Of a stretch of 16,494 nucleotides of DNA, positions 1-6,648 are shown piece after piece. The position numbers and the translations under genes were made by a program. A model generated the notes under the pieces. That model was not told where the DNA came from. It did not search any database and saw nothing but the letters and a program-made list of their open reading frames with translations. Location: assembly GCF_039822205.1 (NCBI RefSeq), contig NZ_JBAGBW010000032.1, positions 1 to 16,494 of the forward strand, read 5' to 3'. The stretch is from Thermodesulfobium sp. 4217-1 (lineage in GTDB: Bacteria; Thermodesulfobiota; Thermodesulfobiia; Thermodesulfobiales; Thermodesulfobiaceae). Positions within the stretch are counted from its first letter, which is position 1, and each line of letters begins with the position of its first letter.

Positions 1-209
1 TACAAGAATAAAAAGATGTCAAATAGGGATATTAAATGAAGCTCAATTCATTAATAATACTTGATGTTTAAAAAAATAAAATAAGCATTATCCCTTTATA
101 AAATACTTTGTCCATAAAACTGCCAAAACAATCTCAATGTCATCAGCATGAAAAAATTCCAAATATATTGTATCATCTATAATTTAGTATAAAACTTTTA
201 AAGGAGGAA
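1..209. other. AT-rich leader upstream of thi4, no supported gene
   Basis: I find no convincing gene in this stretch. It lacks the conserved motifs of a TPP riboswitch (no CTGAGA-type element and no long paired leader), which is worth recording because thi4 is a thiamin biosynthesis gene. On the plus strand there is a TATAAT at 178-183 that could be a -10 element, with only a weak match for a -35 (TTCCAA at 157-162, spacing 15). The Shine-Dalgarno sequence of thi4, AAGGAGG, is at 201-207. Short minus-strand reading frames here are under 30 codons and have no ribosome binding site. Confidence 0.5.
178..183 (+). promoter_or_regulatory. Candidate -10 box for the thi4 operon
   Basis: TATAAT matches the -10 consensus and would place the transcript start near 190, leaving a leader of about 20 bases before the ribosome binding site at 201-207. 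No good -35 hexamer sits at 16-18 bases upstream, and the region is so AT-rich that such matches arise by chance. Confidence 0.3.
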
Positions 210-212
210 ATG

Positions 213-992
213 ATGGCAAAACACTTTCTTAATCCTGTAACAGACGTACAAGTCAGCAAATTAATTCTAAAGCACTACTACGAGAGCATTACTGATGCGC
301 TTAATTCTGACGTTATAATCGTAGGGGCAGGCCCATCTGGGTTGACTGCTGCAAGGGAGCTTGGAAATTCAGGTTATAAGGTAGTAATTATGGAAAGAAA
401 GCTCTCCCCCGGCGGCGGCACCTGGGGCGGCTCGATGTCTTTTAATAAAGTCATAATACAAAAAGATTTAAAGGACTTATTAAACGATCTGCAACTGCCC
501 TTTGTGGAAGATGAGGATGCCCTTGTGGTAGACTCTTGTCTATTTGCAAGTCAGCTGATCTCTCAAGCTCTGAAAGCACCAAACGTAAAGCTTTTCAATC
601 TAATGACAGTTGTAGATTTAGAGTATATAAATAACGCAATTACAGGTGTAGTGGTAAACAATACAGGGATAGAAATAGCAGGACTTCATGTCGACCCAAT
701 GGTGTTTCAGACAAAGGCAGTTCTGGACTCCACAGGCCACGATGCCATAGCTGCAAACATCTATTCAAAGAGAGTGCAGATTCCTCTTAAAAAAGAGCAT
801 TTTATGAATGCAATTCAGGGGGAAGAAGATACCGTAAACAATACAAAAATGTTAGCAAACGGTTTATTTGTCTCTGGAATGGCAGCCAACAACGTTGACG
901 GCGGCAGCAGAATGGGGCCAATATTTGGCGGGATGATAAAATCTGGTCTTAAGGCTTCCAAATTAATAATGGAGTATATAAAAACTGTTTAG
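213..992 (+). CDS. thi4: Thi4-family thiazole synthase, sulfide-dependent (His) type
   Basis: The protein makes the adenylated thiazole moiety of thiamin from NAD, glycine and a sulfur source, in the cytoplasm. Numbering from the ATG at 210, the Rossmann dinucleotide motif GAGPSG is at residues 39-44. The MERK acidic end of the following strand and a GGGTWGG motif (68-74) come next. A DSTGHDA motif is at 173-179, and the C-terminal GMAANNVDGGSRMGP region (223-237) is typical of Thi4. Suicide Thi4 enzymes (yeast, plants) carry a sacrificial cysteine. Here the aligned segment reads GLHVDP with His160, as in the catalytic archaeal and anaerobe enzymes that use free sulfide and iron. Two ATGs lie in tandem at 210 and 213. 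I prefer 213 because AAGGAGG (201-207) is then 5 bases away rather than 2. The length of about 260 residues is normal. No other thiamin gene is in the window. The end of the gene overlaps the proposed start of the NFACT gene, suggesting coupling. Confidence 0.93.
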   Translation: MAKHFLNPVTDVQVSKLILKHYYESITDALNSDVIIVGAGPSGLTAARELGNSGYKVVIMERKLSPGGGTWGGSMSFNKVIIQKDLKDLLNDLQLPFVEDEDALVVDSCLFASQLISQALKAPNVKLFNLMTVVDLEYINNAITGVVVNNTGIEIAGLHVDPMVFQTKAVLDSTGHDAIAANIYSKRVQIPLKKEHFMNAIQGEEDTVNNTKMLANGLFVSGMAANNVDGGSRMGPIFGGMIKSGLKASKLIMEYIKTV

Positions 993-2520
993 CACCTTAA
1001 CATTTTATCTAAACTTTATAGAGGCGAAAAATAGATTAATCGGAAAACAAGTTAGCAAACTGCTTTTCTACAAAGATTGTTTTACGTTAAATCTCTGGGA
1101 TAAGGAAGAGGGTTCTACCTTCTTCCTTGTATCACTAATAAACAACATTCCATTCATTGGCCTTTCAAAAGAAAAGAATGTAAAATTCGAATCGCACAAA
1201 CACCCCTTTTATGACTTTTTGAACAAACACCTGCCAGGATCAGAAATAACTGACATCACAATCAATAGATTTGACAAGGTATTGAAAATTTCTTTCTCAA
1301 ACGATTTCCCAATTGGCAAATTTCCCAAGGTAGACATCGTTCTGGAGCTTATTACGAATAAAACCAATGCAATTGCATTGGTAGACAATGTGATCAAAAC
1401 GTCTTACAAGGAGATAATTCCAGACGATCCTCTAAAAAGAAAGATACTCTCTGGAATAGAGTATCAATATCCAGACAAGTCAAAAAGGCTTGAGCCAAGA
1501 GAAATCACATCAGAGCTCCTGTCAGAATTTGGCGTTGAAAAGACCCTATCGGAAAAAACCTTTGGCTTTCCAAAGAACGTTATAGATGAAGTAAAAGATT
1601 GGACTCCTCAGAGAGTCCTTCATTGGATAGATAGCGACTTCGAGAATCTTTACCCGAAAGTGGTCGACAATGAATTAATTTTGTCTTTAGATAACGAAGA
1701 GAATTCATTCCTTGAAACTATATATGCCCTTGGCACAAACAAGATTATCAAACTAAACGAAGATAAAAGAAGAAGAGAAATTGAGTCAGAAAGAAAGAAA
1801 AAGGTCACATATTTACAAAAAAAACTCGATAATGTAAAAAAAGACCTTGAAAAAAATTTACAGTGGGAAGAGCTCCAATCACGGGCGACAAACATTTTAA
1901 GCAATTTAAATAGAGTAGAAATTATTAACAACCAATATGTACTCGACGGATTGGCTATCGGAGATTCGAACACTACCCCAGGCAAAATAGCAAGCGATCT
2001 GTTTGAAAGGGCAAAGAAGATGAAGAGCGCCCTTTCAAAGATTGAAAAGATGATACGATTTTTAGAAGATGAGATTACAAAAGCTAAATCAGAAAATTTA
2101 ACGCCTGCCAAACCAGACAAGAAGAGAGAAGAGAGAAACAAGAAAGAAAGAGAGAAGACAAAGGATTATATAAAAATAGACTTTGATGACTACACCATTG
2201 CATTGGTCGGCAAAAATGCCAATTCCAATATAAATTTAATAAAGATTTCAAATCCAAATGACTGGTGGTTTCATGTTAGAAATTATTCTGGCAGTTATTT
2301 GATTTTAAAAACTACAAAAAAAGAGCTAAACCAGGCTGATATTAAAAAAGCTTCACAGATATGCGCTCATTTTTCAAAAGGAAAGAAAGAAAAAGAAGTA
2401 GAGGTAATCTATACCCAGGTAAAATACCTCACAAAGGCCAAAGGTAAGAGCAATGGGATGATTTTTTACAGAAATGAAAAAACAATTTTCGTCTCTCCAG
2501 AAAAAGAAAAAGACCTATAA
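985..2520 (+). CDS. rqcH: NFACT/RqcH-family ribosome quality-control protein, non-canonical (CTG) start
   Basis: RqcH binds stalled, peptidyl-tRNA-obstructed 50S subunits and recruits tRNA-Ala to add C-terminal alanine tails. The C-terminal NFACT-R domain (DUF814) is clear: a GKNANSN segment, then NDWWFHVRNYSGSYLIL, the ASQICAHFSKGK helix and VEVIYTQVKYL. A coiled coil rich in Lys/Glu fills the middle. The first ATG/GTG/TTG in frame is a TTG at 1219, but NFACT-N homology clearly continues upstream: LIGKQVSKLL, then HPFYDFLNKHLPGSEI, matching the family's L.G.RI.KI and PP.F...LRKHL.G. The frame is open from 982 with no usual start codon. CTG at 985, 10 bases after GGAG (971-974), gives 511 residues and puts the family's DR motif at residues 97-98, the numbering I recall for Bacillus RqcH. 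Here it reads FDKV, so Arg is replaced by Lys. The start overlaps the thi4 stop (CTGTTTAG). An upstream ATA or a sequence error are alternatives. The family call is secure; the start is not. Confidence 0.85.
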   Translation: MFSTLTFYLNFIEAKNRLIGKQVSKLLFYKDCFTLNLWDKEEGSTFFLVSLINNIPFIGLSKEKNVKFESHKHPFYDFLNKHLPGSEITDITINRFDKVLKISFSNDFPIGKFPKVDIVLELITNKTNAIALVDNVIKTSYKEIIPDDPLKRKILSGIEYQYPDKSKRLEPREITSELLSEFGVEKTLSEKTFGFPKNVIDEVKDWTPQRVLHWIDSDFENLYPKVVDNELILSLDNEENSFLETIYALGTNKIIKLNEDKRRREIESERKKKVTYLQKKLDNVKKDLEKNLQWEELQSRATNILSNLNRVEIINNQYVLDGLAIGDSNTTPGKIASDLFERAKKMKSALSKIEKMIRFLEDEITKAKSENLTPAKPDKKREERNKKEREKTKDYIKIDFDDYTIALVGKNANSNINLIKISNPNDWWFHVRNYSGSYLILKTTKKELNQADIKKASQICAHFSKGKKEKEVEVIYTQVKYLTKAKGKSNGMIFYRNEKTIFVSPEKEKDL

Positions 2521-2548
2521 GCTGTCTGCTAATGGAAGAAATAGATAA

Positions 2549-3508
2549 ATGAACTTAACAGAGTTCGAAAAATATGAGTCCTTTGAGCTATTCGCCATAC
2601 CCTCTTTTGAAAAAGAAAGGCTCGATCAGTTTCTCCTTCTTGCTATGAAGGAAGAGTCCAGAAATTATTACTCAAAACTAATCAAAGAAGGTTGTGTAAA
2701 GGTAAACGACAACCTCGTAGAAAAGCCCTCTTACAGCATCAAGCCCTACGATAAAATTTCATTAACAATAAAGCTCAAAGAGCCCTTTTCCGTTGAGCAG
2801 GACAAGTTAAAGATAAAGATTCTGTATGAAGATGAATATTTCATGGTCATAAACAAGGATAGGGATATGGTAGTGCATCCTGGAGCGGGAAATTTTAGAA
2901 ATACTATATTAAATGCGCTCATAGATTCCATAAACAAGGAAGAGTTTGTAGATCAAGAAAGACCTGGAATAGTCCACAGGCTCGACAAAGAGACCACTGG
3001 CGTCTTGATAGTAGCGAAATCAGTCAGGACAATGAGCAGGCTCTCAGAGCAGTTTAAAAGCCGTCAGGTAAAGAAAACTTATATCGCACTTGTTTATGGA
3101 TATATGCAATACAAAGAGGGCTTTATATCAATGCCCATTAAGCGTTCAAAAATTCACCGACAGAAAATGGAAGTAAATCTCTCTGGCAAGACAGCCCTTA
3201 CTGAATATTCAGTTCTCAGAGAAGGCCTCCTGGAAAAGCATGCTGTTTCCTTGTTGAAGATAAATATATACACTGGAAGAACTCATCAAATAAGAGTACA
3301 CATGTCACATATAGGACATCCAATAGTGGGAGATAAAAAATATTCAACAAGAAGTTGCAAAAATTGCCCAGAAATAGCACTTCATGCATTGAAAATAGAG
3401 TTTTCGCATCCAACTTACGACAAAACAGTTAGCTTTACTGCTCCTCTGCCAGATGACCTACAAGATTTTCTAAAAAAATGCAATATCGACTACGACTTCG
3501 ACTTATAA
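2549..3508 (+). CDS. rluD: RluA/RluD-family large-subunit rRNA pseudouridine synthase
   Basis: The enzyme isomerises specific uridines of 23S rRNA to pseudouridine. An S4 RNA-binding domain occupies about residues 20-75 (ERLDQFLLLAM, then the KLIKEGCVKVNDNLVEKPS loop). The catalytic domain carries the signature RPGIVHRLDKETTGVLIVAK around residues 138-157, with Asp146 as the catalytic aspartate. A YTGRTHQIRVHMSHIGHPIVGDKKY stretch and C-terminal ALHALKIEFSHP complete the RluD type. At 319 residues it has the usual length. One oddity is NKDRDMVVHPG near residues 102-112, where the family usually has NKPAG.VVHP. The ATG at 2549 follows the NFACT stop by 28 bases with only a weak GGAAG ribosome binding site, so translation may be coupled. 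The 3' end runs 19 bases into the oppositely oriented rmlB. RluD, rather than another RluA paralogue, is favoured by the N-terminal S4 domain. Confidence 0.93.
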   Translation: MNLTEFEKYESFELFAIPSFEKERLDQFLLLAMKEESRNYYSKLIKEGCVKVNDNLVEKPSYSIKPYDKISLTIKLKEPFSVEQDKLKIKILYEDEYFMVINKDRDMVVHPGAGNFRNTILNALIDSINKEEFVDQERPGIVHRLDKETTGVLIVAKSVRTMSRLSEQFKSRQVKKTYIALVYGYMQYKEGFISMPIKRSKIHRQKMEVNLSGKTALTEYSVLREGLLEKHAVSLLKINIYTGRTHQIRVHMSHIGHPIVGDKKYSTRSCKNCPEIALHALKIEFSHPTYDKTVSFTAPLPDDLQDFLKKCNIDYDFDL

Positions 3509-4485
3509 ACTCTGCCCCAATACTCCTTTAGATTGGCTACTTCCTTTTCCAACCATTTATAATTTTCTACATACCAGTCCACAGTTTCTTTCAGGCCCTG
3601 CTCAAAAGAATAAGATGGTCTCCACCCCAGTTCTTTTGAAATCTTTTCGGTATCCAGAGCATAGCGAAAGTCATGTCCAGGTCTATCTTTTACAAATTCA
3701 ATAAGATCTTCAGATCTATTTAATATATTCAATAGTTTTTTTACCAGGTTTAGGTTGGTCATCTCTTCGCCGCTGCCAATGTTATAAGCGTTCGAATCCT
3801 TGCCCTCAGCAAGAACTTTAAAGATAGCGCTGCAGCAATCCTTTACGTATGTCCACTCCCTAAAATTGCCTCCATCTGCATAGACAGGGACTTTTTGATT
3901 ATTTAAAGCTTTGAAAATTACTACAGGAATCAGCTTCTCTGGAAACTGCCACATACCATAGTTGTTCGATGGCCTAACTATTCGTGTTCTCAGAGAAAAG
4001 GTTCTCGCATAAGCATTTATCAAGAGATCAGCGCTCGCCTTGCTCGCAGAATATGGGGAATTTGGCTTTAGAGGATTGTTTTCCGAAAACTTTCCTTCCT
4101 TTCCAAGCTCTCCATAGACCTCATCGGTAGAAACGTGCACCAATAATACATCAGAATTTATCAATGAGTTCAAGATGCTCGTAGTACCGCATATATTTGT
4201 ATTTACAAATTCGTTTGGCTCCAGGATAGATCTGTCCACATGGGTCTCAGCAGCAAAATTTATAACAGCTTCGACTTTATCTGTCTTTATAATCTTTTTA
4301 ATAGAATCTTCATTTCTTATATCATCCTCGTAGAAAGCGATATCGCCTATTACTGAATTTATACGATCCATCGAGCCAGCATAGGTAAGCTTGTCTATCA
4401 CGCTGACTCTGTGGCCCTTTTCTACTGCCTGCCTTACGAATTCACTGCCTATAAATCCTGCACCGCCAGTAATCAATATATTCAT
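3490..4485 (-). CDS. rmlB: dTDP-glucose 4,6-dehydratase
   Basis: RmlB converts dTDP-D-glucose to dTDP-4-keto-6-deoxy-D-glucose, the second step of dTDP-L-rhamnose synthesis and related deoxysugars for surface glycans. It is an extended short-chain dehydrogenase. The NAD motif TGGAGFIGS is at residues 6-14. The catalytic STDEVYGELG supplies Thr120-Asp121-Glu122, and YSASK gives Tyr145 and Lys149. NNYG..QFPEKLIP and REWTYVKDC are the family's substrate-binding segments. The length of 331 residues is typical. Its ATG has an AGGAGA ribosome binding site about 7 bases upstream, inside the 11-base gap after the methyltransferase-like gene, so the two form an operon. No rmlA, rmlC or rmlD is in the window, so the rest of the pathway must lie elsewhere. 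A related NDP-sugar dehydratase is possible, but the TDE catalytic triad and FPEKLIP favour RmlB. Confidence 0.9.
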   Translation of the reverse strand: MNILITGGAGFIGSEFVRQAVEKGHRVSVIDKLTYAGSMDRINSVIGDIAFYEDDIRNEDSIKKIIKTDKVEAVINFAAETHVDRSILEPNEFVNTNICGTTSILNSLINSDVLLVHVSTDEVYGELGKEGKFSENNPLKPNSPYSASKASADLLINAYARTFSLRTRIVRPSNNYGMWQFPEKLIPVVIFKALNNQKVPVYADGGNFREWTYVKDCCSAIFKVLAEGKDSNAYNIGSGEEMTNLNLVKKLLNILNRSEDLIEFVKDRPGHDFRYALDTEKISKELGWRPSYSFEQGLKETVDWYVENYKWLEKEVANLKEYWGRVYKSKS

Positions 4486-4496
4486 AACTCTTCTCC

Positions 4497-4991
4497 TTAA
4501 TTAAAAAATATAAATTTAAAAATTAAAAAGATATATATCGCCAGGACGGTAAAAGATGCCCTGTATTCGTTGTTGGACATATATCTATCAAATGATATTG
4601 GAGCCGACTTAAAGCTTAAGAAATTTGGGAAAAATGCAGGAACCCTACTCTTGTATTCGAGAAATTTTTCTTTGTGTTCGTTGTAGAGCTCCACCTCTTC
4701 TTCTCTCATCTTGTGAAAGTGGACGAACAAGAATCCCACAGCGAAGATTGCCAACAAAATAAGGCTTCCAGTGGACATCATCACCCCAAAGCCAGCCAAA
4801 AAGCTGCCCAGATAGAGAGGATTTCTGACGATAGAATATGGTCCGTCAGTGGAGAGAACCTTTACTTTATTTATGGTAGCTGCCGCCCACGCTCTCAGCA
4901 AAAGTCCCAAGATTGAAAAAACTACGCCAGAAAATAAAGACAGCTTAGTCGGATGTGACAGAAATATTATCAAAATAAACAGTAAATACAA
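4497..4991 (-). CDS. Isoprenylcysteine carboxyl methyltransferase-like membrane protein
   Basis: This 164-residue integral membrane protein carries the ICMT/PEMT-type signature GPYSIVRNPLYLGSFL at residues 50-65. It is followed by a hydrophobic segment and by an acidic EEE...YNEHKEKFLEYKSRVPAFFP stretch, as in bacterial members of this family. They are presumed S-adenosylmethionine-dependent methyltransferases, substrate usually unknown. Hydrophobic helices lie at about 2-12, 18-40, 62-92 and 145-163. The C-terminal helix after a short hydrophilic loop (about 122-144) is an extra beyond the usual core. The ORF has no ATG. TTG at 4991 is the likeliest start, though its Shine-Dalgarno is weak, and the frame is open upstream for 12 further codons that are rich in Lys/Arg. 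It precedes rmlB by 11 bases, so a role in lipid or glycan envelope metabolism is an inference from context only. Confidence 0.75.
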   Translation of the reverse strand: MYLLFILIIFLSHPTKLSLFSGVVFSILGLLLRAWAAATINKVKVLSTDGPYSIVRNPLYLGSFLAGFGVMMSTGSLILLAIFAVGFLFVHFHKMREEEVELYNEHKEKFLEYKSRVPAFFPNFLSFKSAPISFDRYMSNNEYRASFTVLAIYIFLIFKFIFFN

Positions 4992-5030
4992 AAGCTTGGT
5001 TCTTTTTTTGACGAGAAATTTTATAATTTA

Positions 5031-5113
5031 GATCAGCCCTTTCTATATAACATGGTTTGTTATTTTAACATATAATCTATTTAAGTTTTAGTTTTAACTT
5101 TTTATTTAGGAGG
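5031..5113. promoter_or_regulatory. Divergent intergenic region with udg ribosome binding site
   Basis: This very AT-rich gap separates the divergent methyltransferase-like gene and the uracil-DNA glycosylase gene, so promoters in both directions are expected here. For the plus strand TATAAT at 5071-5076 is a candidate -10, without a good -35 at standard spacing. The udg ribosome binding site AGGAGG is at 5108-5113. For the minus strand only A/T-rich -10-like matches are seen. No operator palindrome stands out. Confidence 0.35.
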
Positions 5114-5119
5114 ATGATC

Positions 5120-5755
5120 TTGTACATACCCAGCTTATTTGATGACTTAGAAAATCCAGACGGGGATCTAAAGAACGATTCGTCAAAATTAAAATTTAAC
5201 GCGGTTCTATTAGAAGCCAAAAGTTGTAAAAAGTGCCAGTTAAGCTCCACCCGTACAAGTGTAGTTTTCGGAGAAGGACCTATGAGCCCTGAAATTATGG
5301 TAATTGGAGAGGGACCAGGGGAAATGGAGGACTTACAAGGTATTCCTTTTGTAGGGAAAGCAGGTCAACTCCTAACCAAGATTTTTGAGTCAGTAGAACT
5401 AAAAAGAGAGGATATCTACATCACAAACGTTGTGAAATGCAGGCCCCCTGGAAACAGAAATCCTCTCCCAGAAGAAATTGAGGCTTGCAGACCTTTCTTA
5501 CAGGTTCAAATAGAATCTCTAAAACCAAAGATAATAGTCTTGTTGGGAGCTGTTGCGTGCAAAGCCATTTTGAAAAATTTTAGCTCTATTACGAAGATGA
5601 GAGGAGAATTGATTCTTCAAGACGATCAATATTTCATACCAATGTTTCATCCATCATATCTTCTTAGAAATGCCAGCAAGAAAGAGGGATCCCCTCGATG
5701 GCTTACATGGAAAGATATGCAAAGGGTGAAGAAGTTTGTTGAGAAAGAGAGCTAA
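5120..5755 (+). CDS. udg: Type-4 (thermophile-type) Fe-S uracil-DNA glycosylase
   Basis: The enzyme removes uracil from DNA to start base-excision repair of deaminated cytosine. Family 4 is common in thermophiles and anaerobes and holds a [4Fe-4S] cluster. Counting from the ATG at 5114, the four cluster cysteines are Cys38 and Cys41 (CKKC), Cys109 (VVKCRPPGNRNP) and Cys125 (EACRPFL). The active-site motif GEGPGEMEDLQGIPFVGKAG is at residues 65-84, and the DNA-contacting HPSYLLR is at 179-185. The length is normal at about 211 residues. The start needs thought: the ATG at 5114 directly abuts AGGAGG (5108-5113) with no spacer, whereas the TTG at 5120 is 6 bases away. The TTG gives MYIPSLFDDL, so I chose 5120. 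The stop overlaps the 3' end of the convergent ftsX by 4 bases, leaving no room for a separate terminator. Confidence 0.9.
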   Translation: MYIPSLFDDLENPDGDLKNDSSKLKFNAVLLEAKSCKKCQLSSTRTSVVFGEGPMSPEIMVIGEGPGEMEDLQGIPFVGKAGQLLTKIFESVELKREDIYITNVVKCRPPGNRNPLPEEIEACRPFLQVQIESLKPKIIVLLGAVACKAILKNFSSITKMRGELILQDDQYFIPMFHPSYLLRNASKKEGSPRWLTWKDMQRVKKFVEKES

Positions 5756-6648
5756 AAATCTTTTGTAACAGAAAACTTGCCGACATTTCTCAGAGAAATA
5801 AAGCTGCCCAAGAATCCAATAAAGGTCCCAGTAAGCACGATTATAAAGCACATCAAAATCCACAGAGAGGTATTCAGTGGCCAGAAAAATGACCACGGCG
5901 GATTTATATTTACAATCGCAAAACTCAAGAAGATAGAGAGAAATATAAAGAAAAAGATTGCCAGAAGTGAAGAAAATAGCCCTATAAAGCTTCCCTCAAG
6001 GATATATGGCATCCTGATAAAATTTGGCTCTGCGCCCACCAGCTCCAAGATCTCAAGCTCTTCTCTCCTTGCAAGTACCGATACCTTGATAGTGCTTGAG
6101 ATTACCACAAGCGATGCAAGGGCAAAACCAATTAGTAAAAGAGATCCGATAAGAGTAATTCTTTGGACCATCACATTGAGCGCATTTAAAAGTTGCTGAG
6201 GATATCTCGTTTCGTCAACTTGAGGAAATTGTGAGATTACCTTTGAAAGTCCAGCAATATAATCTGGACCTTTCGTCCTAACCTTGATAGTATCTGGCAA
6301 AGGGTTTTTTATGTCAGAAATGTTTATCTTGCTCTGAAAATATTTTTTAAATTTCTCCCATGCATCATGCTTTGAGACGTATTCCACCGATGAAACGCCT
6401 TCCATATTCGATATCGTTCCCACCAGGCCGTTTATGTCTTGTGCAGACACATTATCCTTCAAGAATACAAGGAGCTCTACCTGATCGCCTATCTTGGTCG
6501 AAGCCTGGAACAATGACAAAAACAACATCAATATCAATCCAAAGATTATCATAGTAAAAGAAATAGAAATGGTAGAAGCTATTGCCATGCCTCCACCTCT
6601 GCTCAGAGAAATTATTGACTCCCTTAAATATATTCTAAATCTGCTCAT
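5752..6648 (-). CDS. ftsX: Cell-division permease-like protein FtsX
   Basis: FtsX is the membrane partner of the ATPase FtsE. The complex sits at the septum and relays ATP hydrolysis to extracellular peptidoglycan hydrolases. The protein has 298 residues and the expected layout: short cytoplasmic N-terminus, TM1 at about 21-48, an external domain at about 50-160 (with VEYVSKHDAWEKFKK, the usual SKEEA-like motif), then TM2 at about 165-187, TM3 at 209-236 and TM4 at 260-286. The conserved VLARREELEILELVGAEPNFIRMPYILEG coupling segment is between TM2 and TM3. The start ATG overlaps the end of ftsE by 14 bases, so expression is coupled. It is the last gene of the minus-strand cluster. No hydrolase or CtpA protease follows, unlike many Firmicute ftsEX loci. 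Confidence 0.93.
   Translation of the reverse strand: MSRFRIYLRESIISLSRGGGMAIASTISISFTMIIFGLILMLFLSLFQASTKIGDQVELLVFLKDNVSAQDINGLVGTISNMEGVSSVEYVSKHDAWEKFKKYFQSKINISDIKNPLPDTIKVRTKGPDYIAGLSKVISQFPQVDETRYPQQLLNALNVMVQRITLIGSLLLIGFALASLVVISSTIKVSVLARREELEILELVGAEPNFIRMPYILEGSFIGLFSSLLAIFFFIFLSIFLSFAIVNINPPWSFFWPLNTSLWILMCFIIVLTGTFIGFLGSFISLRNVGKFSVTKDF

Noticed and set aside
88-177. Minus-strand short frames upstream of thi4, one reading DDIEIVLAVLWTKYF near its end, as a possible small gene or remnant
   Set aside because: It is only 24 codons from a TTG at 162, has no ribosome binding site and no recognisable family. The AT-rich composition makes such frames common.
1-209. TPP riboswitch expected before a thiamin gene
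   Set aside because: None of the conserved THI-box motifs is present and there is no room for the full fold between the candidate -10 and the ribosome binding site.
1650-2141. 163-codon minus-strand open frame inside the NFACT gene
   Set aside because: It is the antisense shadow of the Lys/Glu-rich coiled coil, giving a Ser/Phe/Leu-rich pseudo-protein with no family features.
2532-2552. Six-codon mini-ORF whose TGA overlaps the rluD ATG
   Set aside because: It has no ribosome binding site, and a frame this short is expected by chance. Any coupling role is untestable from the sequence.
3470-3520. Bidirectional terminator between convergent rluD and rmlB
   Set aside because: The genes overlap by 19 bases and no stable hairpin with a T-tract is seen there.
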